Assembly: GCF_000478275.1 (NCBI RefSeq)
Contig: NZ_ASJB01000042.1
Span: 62,001-126,000 of the forward strand
Origin: Amycolatopsis orientalis DSM 40040 = KCTC 9412
GTDB lineage: Bacteria; Actinomycetota; Actinomycetes; Mycobacteriales; Pseudonocardiaceae
DNA length: 64,000 nucleotides
Direction of reading: 5' to 3'
The position numbers and the translations under genes were made by a program. Each line of letters opens with the position of its first letter. The stretch's first letter is position 1. The notes below the pieces were generated by a model, which saw only the letters and a program-made list of their open reading frames with translations, was not told the origin of the DNA and did not search any database. Of the stretch, positions 23,320-31,848 are shown in pieces.

Positions 23320-24246
23320 ATGCCACACGCAGACTCCCCTCCGGTGCTCCACGCCACGGACCTGGCCAAGAAGTACGGCCGCCGCGGCAAACAGGCGCTC
23401 TCCGAGGTGAACCTCACCGTCCCCGCCGGCCGGGTCATCGGCCTGGTCGGCCCGAACGGCGCGGGCAAATCGACCCTGTTGCACCTGGCCTGCGGGCTGA
23501 TCGAGCCGACGGCGGGGTCGCTGACCGTGCTGGGGGCCCGTCCCGCGGCGAACGCGGCGCATCTGGCGAAGGTGGGGTTCGTCGCGCAGAACACCCCGGT
23601 GTACGGGTCGTTCACCGTGGCGGAGCACCTGAAACTCGGCGCGAAGATGAATCCGGGGTGGGATCAGGCACTGGCCGAACGCCGCATCCGGCAGGTCGGG
23701 CTGAATCCGGCACAGAAGGCGGGGCAACTGTCCGGTGGTCAGCGCGCACAGCTCGCGCTGACCATCGCGGCCGCCAAACGACCCGACCTGCTGATCTTCG
23801 ACGAACCTGCCGCCGCGCTGGATCCGCTGGCCCGCAGGGGTTTTCTCCGTAACCTGATGGAATTCGTGATCGAGCTAGGCGCCAGCGCGGTGCTGTCGTC
23901 GCACCTGCTCGACGACATCGAGCAGGTCTGCGACTACCTCATCGTCCTGTGCGACTCGCGGGTGCAGGTCGCGGGCGACGTCCGCGATCTGCTGACCGGC
24001 CACGCCCGGCTGGTCGGCCCGCGCGGCGGACTGGACCGTCTCCCCCTCGGTGTCGAGGTCATCCGGACGGAACACAACGGCCACTACAGCCACGCGATCG
24101 TCCGCATGGACACCGCGGCGGGCCCGCTGCCCTACCCGCCCGAGCCGGTCTCGCTCGAAGAACTCGTCCTCGCGTACATGAGCAGGGCCGCCGGCATGGA
24201 GATCGGCGTCAACGGCCGGACCGAAGCATGGGAGACCCAGCGATGA
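23320..24246 (+). CDS. ABC transporter ATP-binding protein
   Basis: This is a 308-residue single ATPase that pairs with the permease that follows. Walker A is GPNGAGKSTLL, the signature is LSGGQRAQ and Walker B is LLIFDEPAAALDP. It belongs to the drug/antimicrobial-peptide type of ATPase (CcmA/YtrB-like). ATG at 23320 follows AGGA. An in-frame ATG at 23284 overlaps the exporter stop as TGATG and would add twelve residues by translational coupling, so the start is not settled. The stop overlaps the permease start as ATGA. In this context it may give self-resistance or aid export of the lipopeptide. Confidence 0.88.
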   Translation: MPHADSPPVLHATDLAKKYGRRGKQALSEVNLTVPAGRVIGLVGPNGAGKSTLLHLACGLIEPTAGSLTVLGARPAANAAHLAKVGFVAQNTPVYGSFTVAEHLKLGAKMNPGWDQALAERRIRQVGLNPAQKAGQLSGGQRAQLALTIAAAKRPDLLIFDEPAAALDPLARRGFLRNLMEFVIELGASAVLSSHLLDDIEQVCDYLIVLCDSRVQVAGDVRDLLTGHARLVGPRGGLDRLPLGVEVIRTEHNGHYSHAIVRMDTAAGPLPYPPEPVSLEELVLAYMSRAAGMEIGVNGRTEAWETQR

Positions 24247-25268
24247 TCTGGCTGAGCTGGCGGCAGTTCCGCGTCCAGGCGCTGGCGGGCGCCGTGGCAC
24301 TGGCGGTGATCGTCGCCTACCTGCTGTACGTGGGCACGGACGTCCGCGAAGGCTACGACGTCTACCAGGCGAACTGCCGAGGCCAAGGCGACTGCGCGCA
24401 GGCGAAGGCCCAGTTCCGCTCCGCCTACGAGAACACGCTGCTGTTCCTCGCGGCCGGTCTCGCCCTGGTCCCCGCGGTCATCGGGACCTTCTGGGGCGCG
24501 CCGATGATCGCGCGGGAACTCGAAGGGAACACCCACACCCTGGCGTGGAACCAAAGCGTCACCCGGCCACGCTGGCTGCTCACCAAGGTGCTGGTCGTGG
24601 GCGTCGGCGCCATGGTCGTCACCGGCGTGGCGGGAGCGGCGCTCACCTGGGCCGCCGCGCCGTTCGACGAGGTCGTCAAGAACCAGTTCAGCACCTTCGT
24701 CTTCGGCGCGCGCTACATCGCCCCGATCGGTTACGCCGCGCTGGCGTTCACCGTGGGCACGCTCGCCGGGCTCCTGCTGCGCCGGACGCTGCCCGCGATG
24801 GCGCTGACGCTCGTCGGCTTCATCGCCTTCCAGTTCTTCTTCGCCAACGTGGTGCGGCCCAGCCTCGTGCCCGCCGAGCACGCCTCGCTGCCGATGACCG
24901 CCGAGGCCATCAACGAGGCGCAGAACCTGGGCAGCATCACCGGCGGCTCGGTCATCAACGGGATCCGCGTCCCGGACGCGCCCAACGCCTGGATCGCCGA
25001 CATCAGCCCGTTGCGCACCCCGGACGGCAAGACCCTCGACAGCACCAAATTCGGCACCTGCATCAACACCCCGCCCAAAACCGGGGCGGGCGGGACGTTC
25101 GGCGACGCCGCGGTGTGCCTCGCGAAGTACGACCTCCACGTCGACGTCAGCTATCAGCCCGCCAGTCGCTATTGGACGTTCCAGATCCTGGAGACGGTGG
25201 CCTACCTCGCGCTCAGCGGCGGCCTCATCGCACTCAGCCTCGTCCGCATCCGGCGCCCGGTGAGCTGA
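24243..25268 (+). CDS. ABC transporter permease
   Basis: This is a 341-residue membrane protein with about six hydrophobic segments: one near the N terminus (residues 13-30), several between 60 and 210, and one at the C terminus. A large extracytoplasmic loop of about 100 residues (about 215-310) contains two cysteines. It resembles the ABC-2 type permeases that partner the preceding ATPase, with which it shares an ATGA overlap. Position in the cluster suggests antibiotic export or self-protection against a lipid II-binding peptide, but this is inference. A large hairpin starts four bases after the stop. Confidence 0.85.
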   Translation: MIWLSWRQFRVQALAGAVALAVIVAYLLYVGTDVREGYDVYQANCRGQGDCAQAKAQFRSAYENTLLFLAAGLALVPAVIGTFWGAPMIARELEGNTHTLAWNQSVTRPRWLLTKVLVVGVGAMVVTGVAGAALTWAAAPFDEVVKNQFSTFVFGARYIAPIGYAALAFTVGTLAGLLLRRTLPAMALTLVGFIAFQFFFANVVRPSLVPAEHASLPMTAEAINEAQNLGSITGGSVINGIRVPDAPNAWIADISPLRTPDGKTLDSTKFGTCINTPPKTGAGGTFGDAAVCLAKYDLHVDVSYQPASRYWTFQILETVAYLALSGGLIALSLVRIRRPVS

Positions 25269-25272
25269 TACC

Positions 25273-25326
25273 GCGGGTCGTGAGTGGTAAGTGTCGTTAG
25301 AACGACACTTACCACTCACGACCCGC
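25273..25326. repeat. Long perfect hairpin, copy 1 (probable terminator)
   Basis: Two 26-base arms (25273-25298 and 25301-25326) are exact inverted copies around a central AG. The core GTGAGTGGTAAGTG recurs in the hairpin at 57951-57992. It lies just downstream of the permease stop and about 100 bases before the halogenase start. It has no T-run, so if it terminates transcription it is not a classical intrinsic terminator. Confidence 0.8.
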
Positions 25327-25425
25327 TGTCCGTTTCCGGGAACTGTCCAAGGTGGGTACGGGGCATTTCTTGTGGAACCCTGAGCCGGGAAACAAAGACA
25401 CCGGTAACGCGTTCCAGGAGGCCGA

Positions 25426-26928
25426 ATGAGTACGGCACGAAACGAGGAATTCGACGTGGCGGTCGTCGGCGGCGGCCCCGCCGGTTCGACGCTCGCGTCA
25501 CTGGTGGCCATGCGGGGGCATCGCGTCCTGCTACTGGAAAAGGAGACGTTCCCCCGCTACCAGATCGGCGAATCGCTGCTGCCGTCCACCATCCACGGCA
25601 TCTGCCATCTGCTCGGTGTCGACGACGAAATCGCCGAAGCGGGCTTCCTCCGTAAACGCGGCGGCACTTTCCGATGGGGAGCCAATCCGACGCCGTGGAA
25701 CTTCGCGTTCTCCGTCTCGCCCAAGGTCGCGGGACCGACGTCGTTCGCCTATCAGGTCGAGCGGAGCAAATTCGACAAGATCCTGCTCGACAATTCCGCC
25801 CGCAAAGGTGTCGACGTCCGCCAGAACCGCACGGTGACCGACGTCCTGGAAAGCGAAGACGGTCGCGTACGCGGATTGCGTTATACCGATCCGGACGGCA
25901 CCGAGCACGAAGTGTCGGCCCGCTACGTCGTGGACGCCTCCGGCAACACCAGCCGCATTCACAAACGGGTCGGCGGTTCGCGGAAATACTCCGACTTCTT
26001 CCGCAGCCTGGCCCTGTTCGGGTATTTCGAGAACGGCAAACGCCTGCCGGCACCGAACTCCGGCAACATCCTCTGCGTCGCCTTCAGCCACGGGTGGTTC
26101 TGGTACATCCCGCTCAGTGACAAGCTGACCAGCGTCGGCGCGGTCGTCCGCCGGGAGGACGCGGCGAAGATCCAGGGCGACCCGGAGGCCGCGATGCGGA
26201 ACCTCATCGGCGAATGTCCGCTCATCCGCGAATACCTCGACGGAGCGACCCGGGTCACCACCGGCCAGTACGGGCAGTTGCGGGTACGCAAGGATTATTC
26301 CTACCACCAGACGAAGTTCTGGCGGCCGGGCATGGTCCTCGTCGGTGACGCGGCCTGCTTCGTGGACCCCGTGTTCTCGTCCGGGGTGCATCTGGCCACC
26401 TACAGCGCGCTGCTGGCGGCCCGCTCCCTCAACAGCGTCCTGGACGGGAGCGTCGGCGAGCAACGGGCCTTCGACGAGTTCGAGGGACGTTATCGCCGCG
26501 AGTACGGCGTCTTCTACGAGTTCCTGACCTCGTTCTACGACATGCACATCGACGAGAACTCGTACTTCTGGTCGGCGAAGAAGGTGACCAAGAGCAGCAA
26601 CACCGAGCTGGAGTCGTTCGTCGAACTCGTCGCGGGGATGTCCAGCACCGAATTCGACCTCACCGACACCGAATCGGGGGTCCTGCGGCTCAAGCAGCGC
26701 TCGGCGGAGTTCGCCGACGCCGTCGACACGCTGGTCGAAGCCCGCGAGGAGAACATGGCGCCGTTGTTCCGGTCCTCGGTGGTGCGCCAGGCGATGCAGG
26801 AGGGATCGCAGGTGCAGACCAGGGCCCAGCTCGGCGACGAAGCGGGCGAGATCACCCCGGTCTTCGACGGCGGACTCGTCGCCACACCCGACGGCATGTC
26901 CTGGTGCGAACCGGATCCGGGCCGATGA
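25426..26928 (+). CDS. FAD-dependent halogenase
   Basis: This 500-residue flavin-dependent halogenase is expected to chlorinate an aromatic residue, most likely a carrier-bound Hpg, using reduced FAD from a partner reductase. The dinucleotide motif GGGPAGS is at about residues 14-20. The family motif WxWxIP appears as WFWYIP at about residues 225-230. The second flavin motif GDAACFVDPVFSSG lies near residue 307. The N-terminal region resembles halogenases of glycopeptide and ramoplanin-type clusters, which act on tethered phenolic amino acids. GGAGG precedes the ATG by five bases. The stop overlaps the acylase start as ATGA. Confidence 0.92.
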   Translation: MSTARNEEFDVAVVGGGPAGSTLASLVAMRGHRVLLLEKETFPRYQIGESLLPSTIHGICHLLGVDDEIAEAGFLRKRGGTFRWGANPTPWNFAFSVSPKVAGPTSFAYQVERSKFDKILLDNSARKGVDVRQNRTVTDVLESEDGRVRGLRYTDPDGTEHEVSARYVVDASGNTSRIHKRVGGSRKYSDFFRSLALFGYFENGKRLPAPNSGNILCVAFSHGWFWYIPLSDKLTSVGAVVRREDAAKIQGDPEAAMRNLIGECPLIREYLDGATRVTTGQYGQLRVRKDYSYHQTKFWRPGMVLVGDAACFVDPVFSSGVHLATYSALLAARSLNSVLDGSVGEQRAFDEFEGRYRREYGVFYEFLTSFYDMHIDENSYFWSAKKVTKSSNTELESFVELVAGMSSTEFDLTDTESGVLRLKQRSAEFADAVDTLVEAREENMAPLFRSSVVRQAMQEGSQVQTRAQLGDEAGEITPVFDGGLVATPDGMSWCEPDPGR

Positions 26929-29261
26929 CGAGCCGCGGGCGGAGACTGGGCACGATCCTGGCCGTCGTCGCGCTCCTGTCCGGCACGGCTCCCCCGGCTA
27001 TATCCGCCGAGCCGCGTACGGAGAGCTACCAGGTCCCCGGGCTGAGCCGTCCGGTCCGGATGGTCGTGGACCACTGGGGTGTGCCGCACATCTACGCGCG
27101 GAACGTCGACGACCTCTTCCTCGCACAGGGGTTCAACGCCGCCCGCGACCGGTTGTTCCAGATGGACATCTGGCGCCGCAGTGGTCTCGGGCTGCTCTCG
27201 GAGATCCTCGGCCCGTCGTTCGTGCAGCAGGATCGCGCGGCCCGGCTGTTCCTCTACCGCGGCGACATGGACCGCGAATGGGCGGCGTACGGTCCCGAGG
27301 CGAAACAAGCGGCGATCCGGTTCACCGAAGGCATCAACGCCCGTTTGGACTGGCTCGAGCAGCACCCGGAAAGCCTTCCGCCGGAGTTCACGGAGTTCGG
27401 CTTCAAGCCGGGCCGGTGGCGGCCGGAGGACGTGGTGCGCGTCCGCAAGCACGGGCTGTCGATGAACGCCGCGTCGGAAGTGCTCCGGTCACGCCTTGTC
27501 TGCGCGGGCGGCGTCGAGGCCGACAAGTTCGCCCACGCGCTTCAGCCCGCCCACACCCCCGCCGTCCCGGACGGGATCGACCCGTGTTCGATCCCGATGG
27601 ACGTGCTGGACCCGGTCCCCCCGGCGGAGCGTCGAGCGGCCTTCGGCGGGCAATCGGGGTACACCTCCGGCATGGCGGAAGGCAGCAACAGCTGGGTGGT
27701 GTCGCCGGGAAGAACCCTGACCGGGCGCCCGATCCTGGCCAATGACCCGCACCGGGCGCTCACCGCGCCACCACTGCGGTACATCAGCCATCTGTCGGCA
27801 CCGGGCCTCGACGTCATCGGCGCCGGCGAGCCGTTCCTGCCCGGGGTTTCGCTGGGGCACAACGGAACGGTCGCGTTCGGGCTGACCGTGTTCGGCATCG
27901 ACCAGGAGGATCTGTACGTCTACCGGCTCGACCCGGACAATCCCGGCCGGTACCGCTACGGCGACGGGTGGGAGTCCTTCCGGACGGTCACCGAGGAGGT
28001 ACCCGTCCTGGGAGGGCCGCCGCAGCGGATCGAGATGCAGTACTCCCGGCACGGTCCCGTGCTGCGGATCGACGCGGCGCGCAACGTGGCCTACGCGCTG
28101 CGCACGGCCTGGACCGAACCCGGAACGGCACCGTATTTCGGCTCCCTGCGCTACTTGCGGGCCCGGAACTTCGGCGACCTCTCCGCCGCGCTGCGGCATT
28201 GGGGCGGACCGGCGGAGAACGTCCTCTACGCCGATACGGCCGGGAACATCGGCTGGGTCGCGGCCGGGCTGGCGCCGAAACGGTCCGGCCACGACGGCCT
28301 GTTCCCGGTCCCCGGCGACGGCCGCTCCGAATGGACCGGCTTTCACGACGGCGCCACGCTGCCGCGCTCCTACAATCCGAGGAACGGCTTCATCGCCTCC
28401 GCCAACGACTACAACGTCCCGGCGGGCTTCCCGTTCCAGGTGGGCTACGAATGGGAGCCGCCGTACCGCAAGCAGCGCATCGACGACGTGCTCTCCGCCG
28501 GCCGCCGTCAGTCCGTCGACGACTCGGTCCGGCTGCAGAACGACCAGCTGTCGCTGCCGGCCCGCCGTCTGGTGCCGCTGCTGGCCGGGCTGCGGAGCAC
28601 CGATCCCGACACCGAGCGGGCGCTGAACCTGCTCCGCGGGTACGACGGCGTCGCACACGTCGATTCCGCGGCCACCGCGCTCTACGAACCCTGGTTCACC
28701 AACCACCTCGTCCCGGCGTTCCTCCGCGTGTTCCTGAACGAGGAAGCGGCGTCACTCGCGGCGATCCCCGGCGGAAACGTCGGCCTGATGCTCGACGCGC
28801 TCGAACATCCCGGCCAGTGGTTCGGGCCCGGCGGGGAGGCGGCCAGGGACCGGCTGCTGCTGACCACGCTCGGCGCCGCCTACGCCGACGTGCGCGGGAA
28901 ACTCGGTGCGGATCCGGGCAAATGGCGCTGGGGTGCCTTGCAGCACACCGAATTCCTGAGCACCACCGGACGGCACGTCGGCCCGGTGGAGCGCGGTGGC
29001 TCCGCGTACACAGTGGACGTTTCGAAGTACGACCCGTCCACCTACGGGCAGGGCGTGGGCGCCTCGTTCAAAATGGCGCTCGACGTCGGGCGCTGGGACG
29101 AGTCCAAGGCGGTCAGCGCCCCCGGTCAGTCCGGCGACACGACCGGGCCGCACTACCGCGATCTGCTGGAGCGCTGGCGGACGGGAGACTACTTCCCGTT
29201 GCTGTACAGCCGGGCCGCGGTCGAACGCAACGCGGAGTCCGTGATCATGCTGCTCCCGTGA
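26925..29261 (+). CDS. Secreted penicillin-acylase-family Ntn hydrolase (candidate lipopeptide deacylase)
   Basis: This is a 778-residue precursor of the penicillin acylase family. ATG at 26925 overlaps the halogenase stop as ATGA. A signal peptide is visible (arginines, then LGTILAVVALLSG, with cleavage near residue 28). The proenzyme should self-cleave before the serine in AEGSNSW, at about residue 250, giving alpha and beta chains with that serine as N-terminal nucleophile. Members cleave amide-linked acyl groups: penicillins, acyl-homoserine lactones, and fatty acids of lipopeptides (aculeacin A acylase type). Translational coupling to the halogenase in a lipopeptide cluster suggests a role in processing or inactivating the product or a precursor outside the cell. 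I do not recall such a gene as a standard member of the ramoplanin or enduracidin cluster. Confidence 0.88.
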   Translation: MTSRGRRLGTILAVVALLSGTAPPAISAEPRTESYQVPGLSRPVRMVVDHWGVPHIYARNVDDLFLAQGFNAARDRLFQMDIWRRSGLGLLSEILGPSFVQQDRAARLFLYRGDMDREWAAYGPEAKQAAIRFTEGINARLDWLEQHPESLPPEFTEFGFKPGRWRPEDVVRVRKHGLSMNAASEVLRSRLVCAGGVEADKFAHALQPAHTPAVPDGIDPCSIPMDVLDPVPPAERRAAFGGQSGYTSGMAEGSNSWVVSPGRTLTGRPILANDPHRALTAPPLRYISHLSAPGLDVIGAGEPFLPGVSLGHNGTVAFGLTVFGIDQEDLYVYRLDPDNPGRYRYGDGWESFRTVTEEVPVLGGPPQRIEMQYSRHGPVLRIDAARNVAYALRTAWTEPGTAPYFGSLRYLRARNFGDLSAALRHWGGPAENVLYADTAGNIGWVAAGLAPKRSGHDGLFPVPGDGRSEWTGFHDGATLPRSYNPRNGFIASANDYNVPAGFPFQVGYEWEPPYRKQRIDDVLSAGRRQSVDDSVRLQNDQLSLPARRLVPLLAGLRSTDPDTERALNLLRGYDGVAHVDSAATALYEPWFTNHLVPAFLRVFLNEEAASLAAIPGGNVGLMLDALEHPGQWFGPGGEAARDRLLLTTLGAAYADVRGKLGADPGKWRWGALQHTEFLSTTGRHVGPVERGGSAYTVDVSKYDPSTYGQGVGASFKMALDVGRWDESKAVSAPGQSGDTTGPHYRDLLERWRTGDYFPLLYSRAAVERNAESVIMLLP

Positions 29262-29274
29262 CGACCACCGTGTG

Positions 29275-29352
29275 CTGAAGGGCGCTTTCCCCGCATGCGA
29301 TGCGGGGAAAGCGCCCTTCGCCGCGTCAGATGAGGCGAAGGGCCCCTTCAGC
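29275..29352. repeat. 78-bp repeat element, copy 2
   Basis: It starts CTGAAGGGCGC and ends CCCCTTCAGC, and is 78 bases like the other three copies. Its left half forms a strong hairpin with a 17-base stem and a 3-base loop. It sits between the convergent acylase and Hpg operon stops, so it may also act as a two-way terminator. Confidence 0.85.
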
Positions 29353-29426
29353 CCCCCTCACGCCCGGCACCAGGTCGCGGGTGGCACCAGCGACGTGGTC
29401 GCGAGCGTGCTGTCGCAATTAGTCGA

Positions 29427-31814
29427 CTACTTGCGGCGGTCCGCACCGCGGCCCAGGCCCGCTTCCGACTCCACGAAGCCACGCAGCCGGGCGACGCCCT
29501 TCTCGATGTCCGCGTGCGTCAGGTAGCTGGTCGAAAGCCTGATCGTGGTCCGGCCGCCGCCCTGCGGGTAGAAGTACGACATCGGCGTCCAGATCACCCC
29601 GAAGTCCTGCGCGGACCGGGTCAGCGCGGCGTTGTCGGCGGGAAAAGGCACCCGCAGGGTCAGGAAGAAGCCCCCGCCGGGCGCGTTCCAGCTCACTCCC
29701 AGCCGCGCCCTGAGCCCGGCCGGGAACTCGTGCTCCAGGCATTCCAGCGTGCGCCGCATGGCCTCGCCGTAGTACGCGGACGTCTCGGTGGTGAACTCCG
29801 AAACGCGGCCACCGGATTCGAGCAGCGCGCCCGCCACCGCCGCCTGGCTCAGCGGCGAGGTGTTCACGGTGATCATGCTCTTGATCTTGGCCAGTTCGGC
29901 CGCGAGCAGCCCGGTGCCGCCGTCCGGCGCGAGCACCGGCTGGTCCGCGACCACGAAGCCGACGCGCGCGCCGGGGAACACGGTCTTGGCGTAGGAACCC
30001 AGGTGGATCACCTGCCGCGTCCGGTCGAGCGCCTTGAGGGCCGGGATCTGCGGCCCCGGGCTGACCCGCCGGTACGGGCTGTCCTCCAGGACGAGCAGGC
30101 CGAGCCGCCCGGCCAGGTCGAGCAGCGCCCGCCTGGCTTCGAGCGGCATGGTGACGCCGGAGGGGTTCGAATGGTCCGGGACCACGTACACGGCACGAGG
30201 ACGTTTGCCCCGCGCCAGCACCGCTTCGACAGCGGCTTCGAGCGCGTCGCACGACAGGCCGTCATCGTCCTCCTCGACGGCGACCACCTCGGCGTCCAGC
30301 AGCTTGGCGGCGCCCGTGATCCCCACATAACAGGGACTGGCGACCAGCAGCACGTCGTCCGGCCCCGAGATCAGCGCGCGCACCGTGAGGAACATGGCCT
30401 CCTGACAGCCGACCGTGACCACGATCGACTCCGGCGGCACTTCGATGTCCTCGTCCGCCCGCAGGGAATCGGCGATCAGCTCCCGGATCAGCCCGGCGGC
30501 GGGCCCGTACTGGAACACCGCTTCCCGCACCTGGTCCGGCGAATGGCCCCGGTCGGCCAGATGGTCCAGGTAGCGGCGCACGTAGCCGAAAAGCTGCTCG
30601 GTGTCGAAGAACCCGGCGTACGGCCGCCCCGGCGCGAACGACACCGCGTCCGGGTAGCGCGCCGTCACCTCGTTCAGGAAGTTCATCGTGTCCATACCGG
30701 GATCGGCGACACTCGCGTGAAGATCCGTCAGGCGCAGCTCACGCACGGGCGTGCGGCGCCGCACCGGCGCCTGCCCGACGAGCTCGGGGCCCACCTCGGC
30801 CAGGGTCCGCAGGCCGGTCTGCGCCATCGCGTCGGTCAGTTCGTCGAGGAGAACGGTGAAGACGTCCCGCACGCCGTCGGCTCCCCCGGCCGCGAGGCCG
30901 TGCAGCACGGGGCGGCCGACCAGGACGGCGTCGGCACCCAGCGCGAGCGCCGCCAGCACATCCCGGCCCCGCCGCACCCCGCCGTCCAGCAGGATCGGGA
31001 CCCGCCCGCCGAGGGCCGCCGCGACCTCGGGGAGCACGTCGAGTGTTCCCGGGACGCCGTCGAGCTGACGGCCTCCGTGGTTGGACACCACGATGCCGTC
31101 CACCCCGGCCTCGGCCGCGCGCCGCGCGTCGGCCCCGGTGAGAATCCCCTTGAGCAGGATCGGCAAGGCCGAGACCGAACGCAGCCAGTCCACCACCGAC
31201 CAGTCCAGGTCGGGGTCGAACGCCGCGCGCGAGTGTGCCGACGGTGAGGAGAAGCCGTTTCCTTCCAGGTTGGCGGGAGTCACCCCCGGCGGCAGCCGGA
31301 AGTCGTTGCGCAGATCCCGCAGACGGCGGCCGAGGCGGGGCGTGTCCACGGTCAGGACCAGCGCCTCGAACCCCGCGCGCTCGGCGCGTTCGATGAGGTG
31401 CCGGGTGAGCGCGCGATCCCGCAGGCAGTAGACCTGGAGCCAGAGCGGCACGGCGGTCCCGGCCGCCAGTTCCTCGAAAGTGCGGCCCGCGAAGGTGCTG
31501 ACCACCACGGGGACCTTCGCGGCGGCCCCGATCCCGCGGACGGTGGCCAGCTCACCCTCGGGGTGCACGAGCGTGTGGAACGCGACCGGCGCGACCGCCA
31601 CCGGAGCGTCCCAGGTCCGGCCCAGGATCTTGACGCCGGTCTCCGGGCGCCCCGCTCCCCGCAGCACCGACGGCCGCAGCCGGATCCGGTCGAACGCGGC
31701 CGTGTTCGCCGCCAGCGTCCGCTCCTCCCCCGCACCGCCTTCGAGGAAGTCCCAGACCGGCGGGTCCAGCCGTTCCCTGGCCCGCCGTGCGAACTCCCCC
31801 AGCGTCAACTCCAT
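29427..31814 (-). CDS. Fused 4-hydroxymandelate oxidase and Hpg aminotransferase
   Basis: This is a 795-residue fusion of two steps of 4-hydroxyphenylglycine synthesis. Residues 1 to about 355 are an FMN-dependent alpha-hydroxy-acid oxidase that turns hydroxymandelate into hydroxybenzoylformate; SNHGGRQLDG carries the catalytic His and Arg, and the phosphate-binding part is DGGVRRGRDV. From about residue 375 to the end is a PLP fold-type I aminotransferase that makes Hpg from the keto acid; SYAKTVFPGARVG carries the PLP lysine and SNPSG the cofactor-binding segment. In vancomycin-type clusters the two are separate genes (hmo, hpgT). I recall such fusions from the ramoplanin/enduracidin group. 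ATG at 31814 has GGAG upstream; a GTG eight codons earlier is the alternative. It lies 34 bases after hmaS, in one operon. Confidence 0.93.
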   Translation of the reverse strand: MELTLGEFARRARERLDPPVWDFLEGGAGEERTLAANTAAFDRIRLRPSVLRGAGRPETGVKILGRTWDAPVAVAPVAFHTLVHPEGELATVRGIGAAAKVPVVVSTFAGRTFEELAAGTAVPLWLQVYCLRDRALTRHLIERAERAGFEALVLTVDTPRLGRRLRDLRNDFRLPPGVTPANLEGNGFSSPSAHSRAAFDPDLDWSVVDWLRSVSALPILLKGILTGADARRAAEAGVDGIVVSNHGGRQLDGVPGTLDVLPEVAAALGGRVPILLDGGVRRGRDVLAALALGADAVLVGRPVLHGLAAGGADGVRDVFTVLLDELTDAMAQTGLRTLAEVGPELVGQAPVRRRTPVRELRLTDLHASVADPGMDTMNFLNEVTARYPDAVSFAPGRPYAGFFDTEQLFGYVRRYLDHLADRGHSPDQVREAVFQYGPAAGLIRELIADSLRADEDIEVPPESIVVTVGCQEAMFLTVRALISGPDDVLLVASPCYVGITGAAKLLDAEVVAVEEDDDGLSCDALEAAVEAVLARGKRPRAVYVVPDHSNPSGVTMPLEARRALLDLAGRLGLLVLEDSPYRRVSPGPQIPALKALDRTRQVIHLGSYAKTVFPGARVGFVVADQPVLAPDGGTGLLAAELAKIKSMITVNTSPLSQAAVAGALLESGGRVSEFTTETSAYYGEAMRRTLECLEHEFPAGLRARLGVSWNAPGGGFFLTLRVPFPADNAALTRSAQDFGVIWTPMSYFYPQGGGRTTIRLSTSYLTHADIEKGVARLRGFVESEAGLGRGADRRK

Positions 31815-31848
31815 GACGGCTCCCGTTCCCCTCGGCACACCGGACGCG

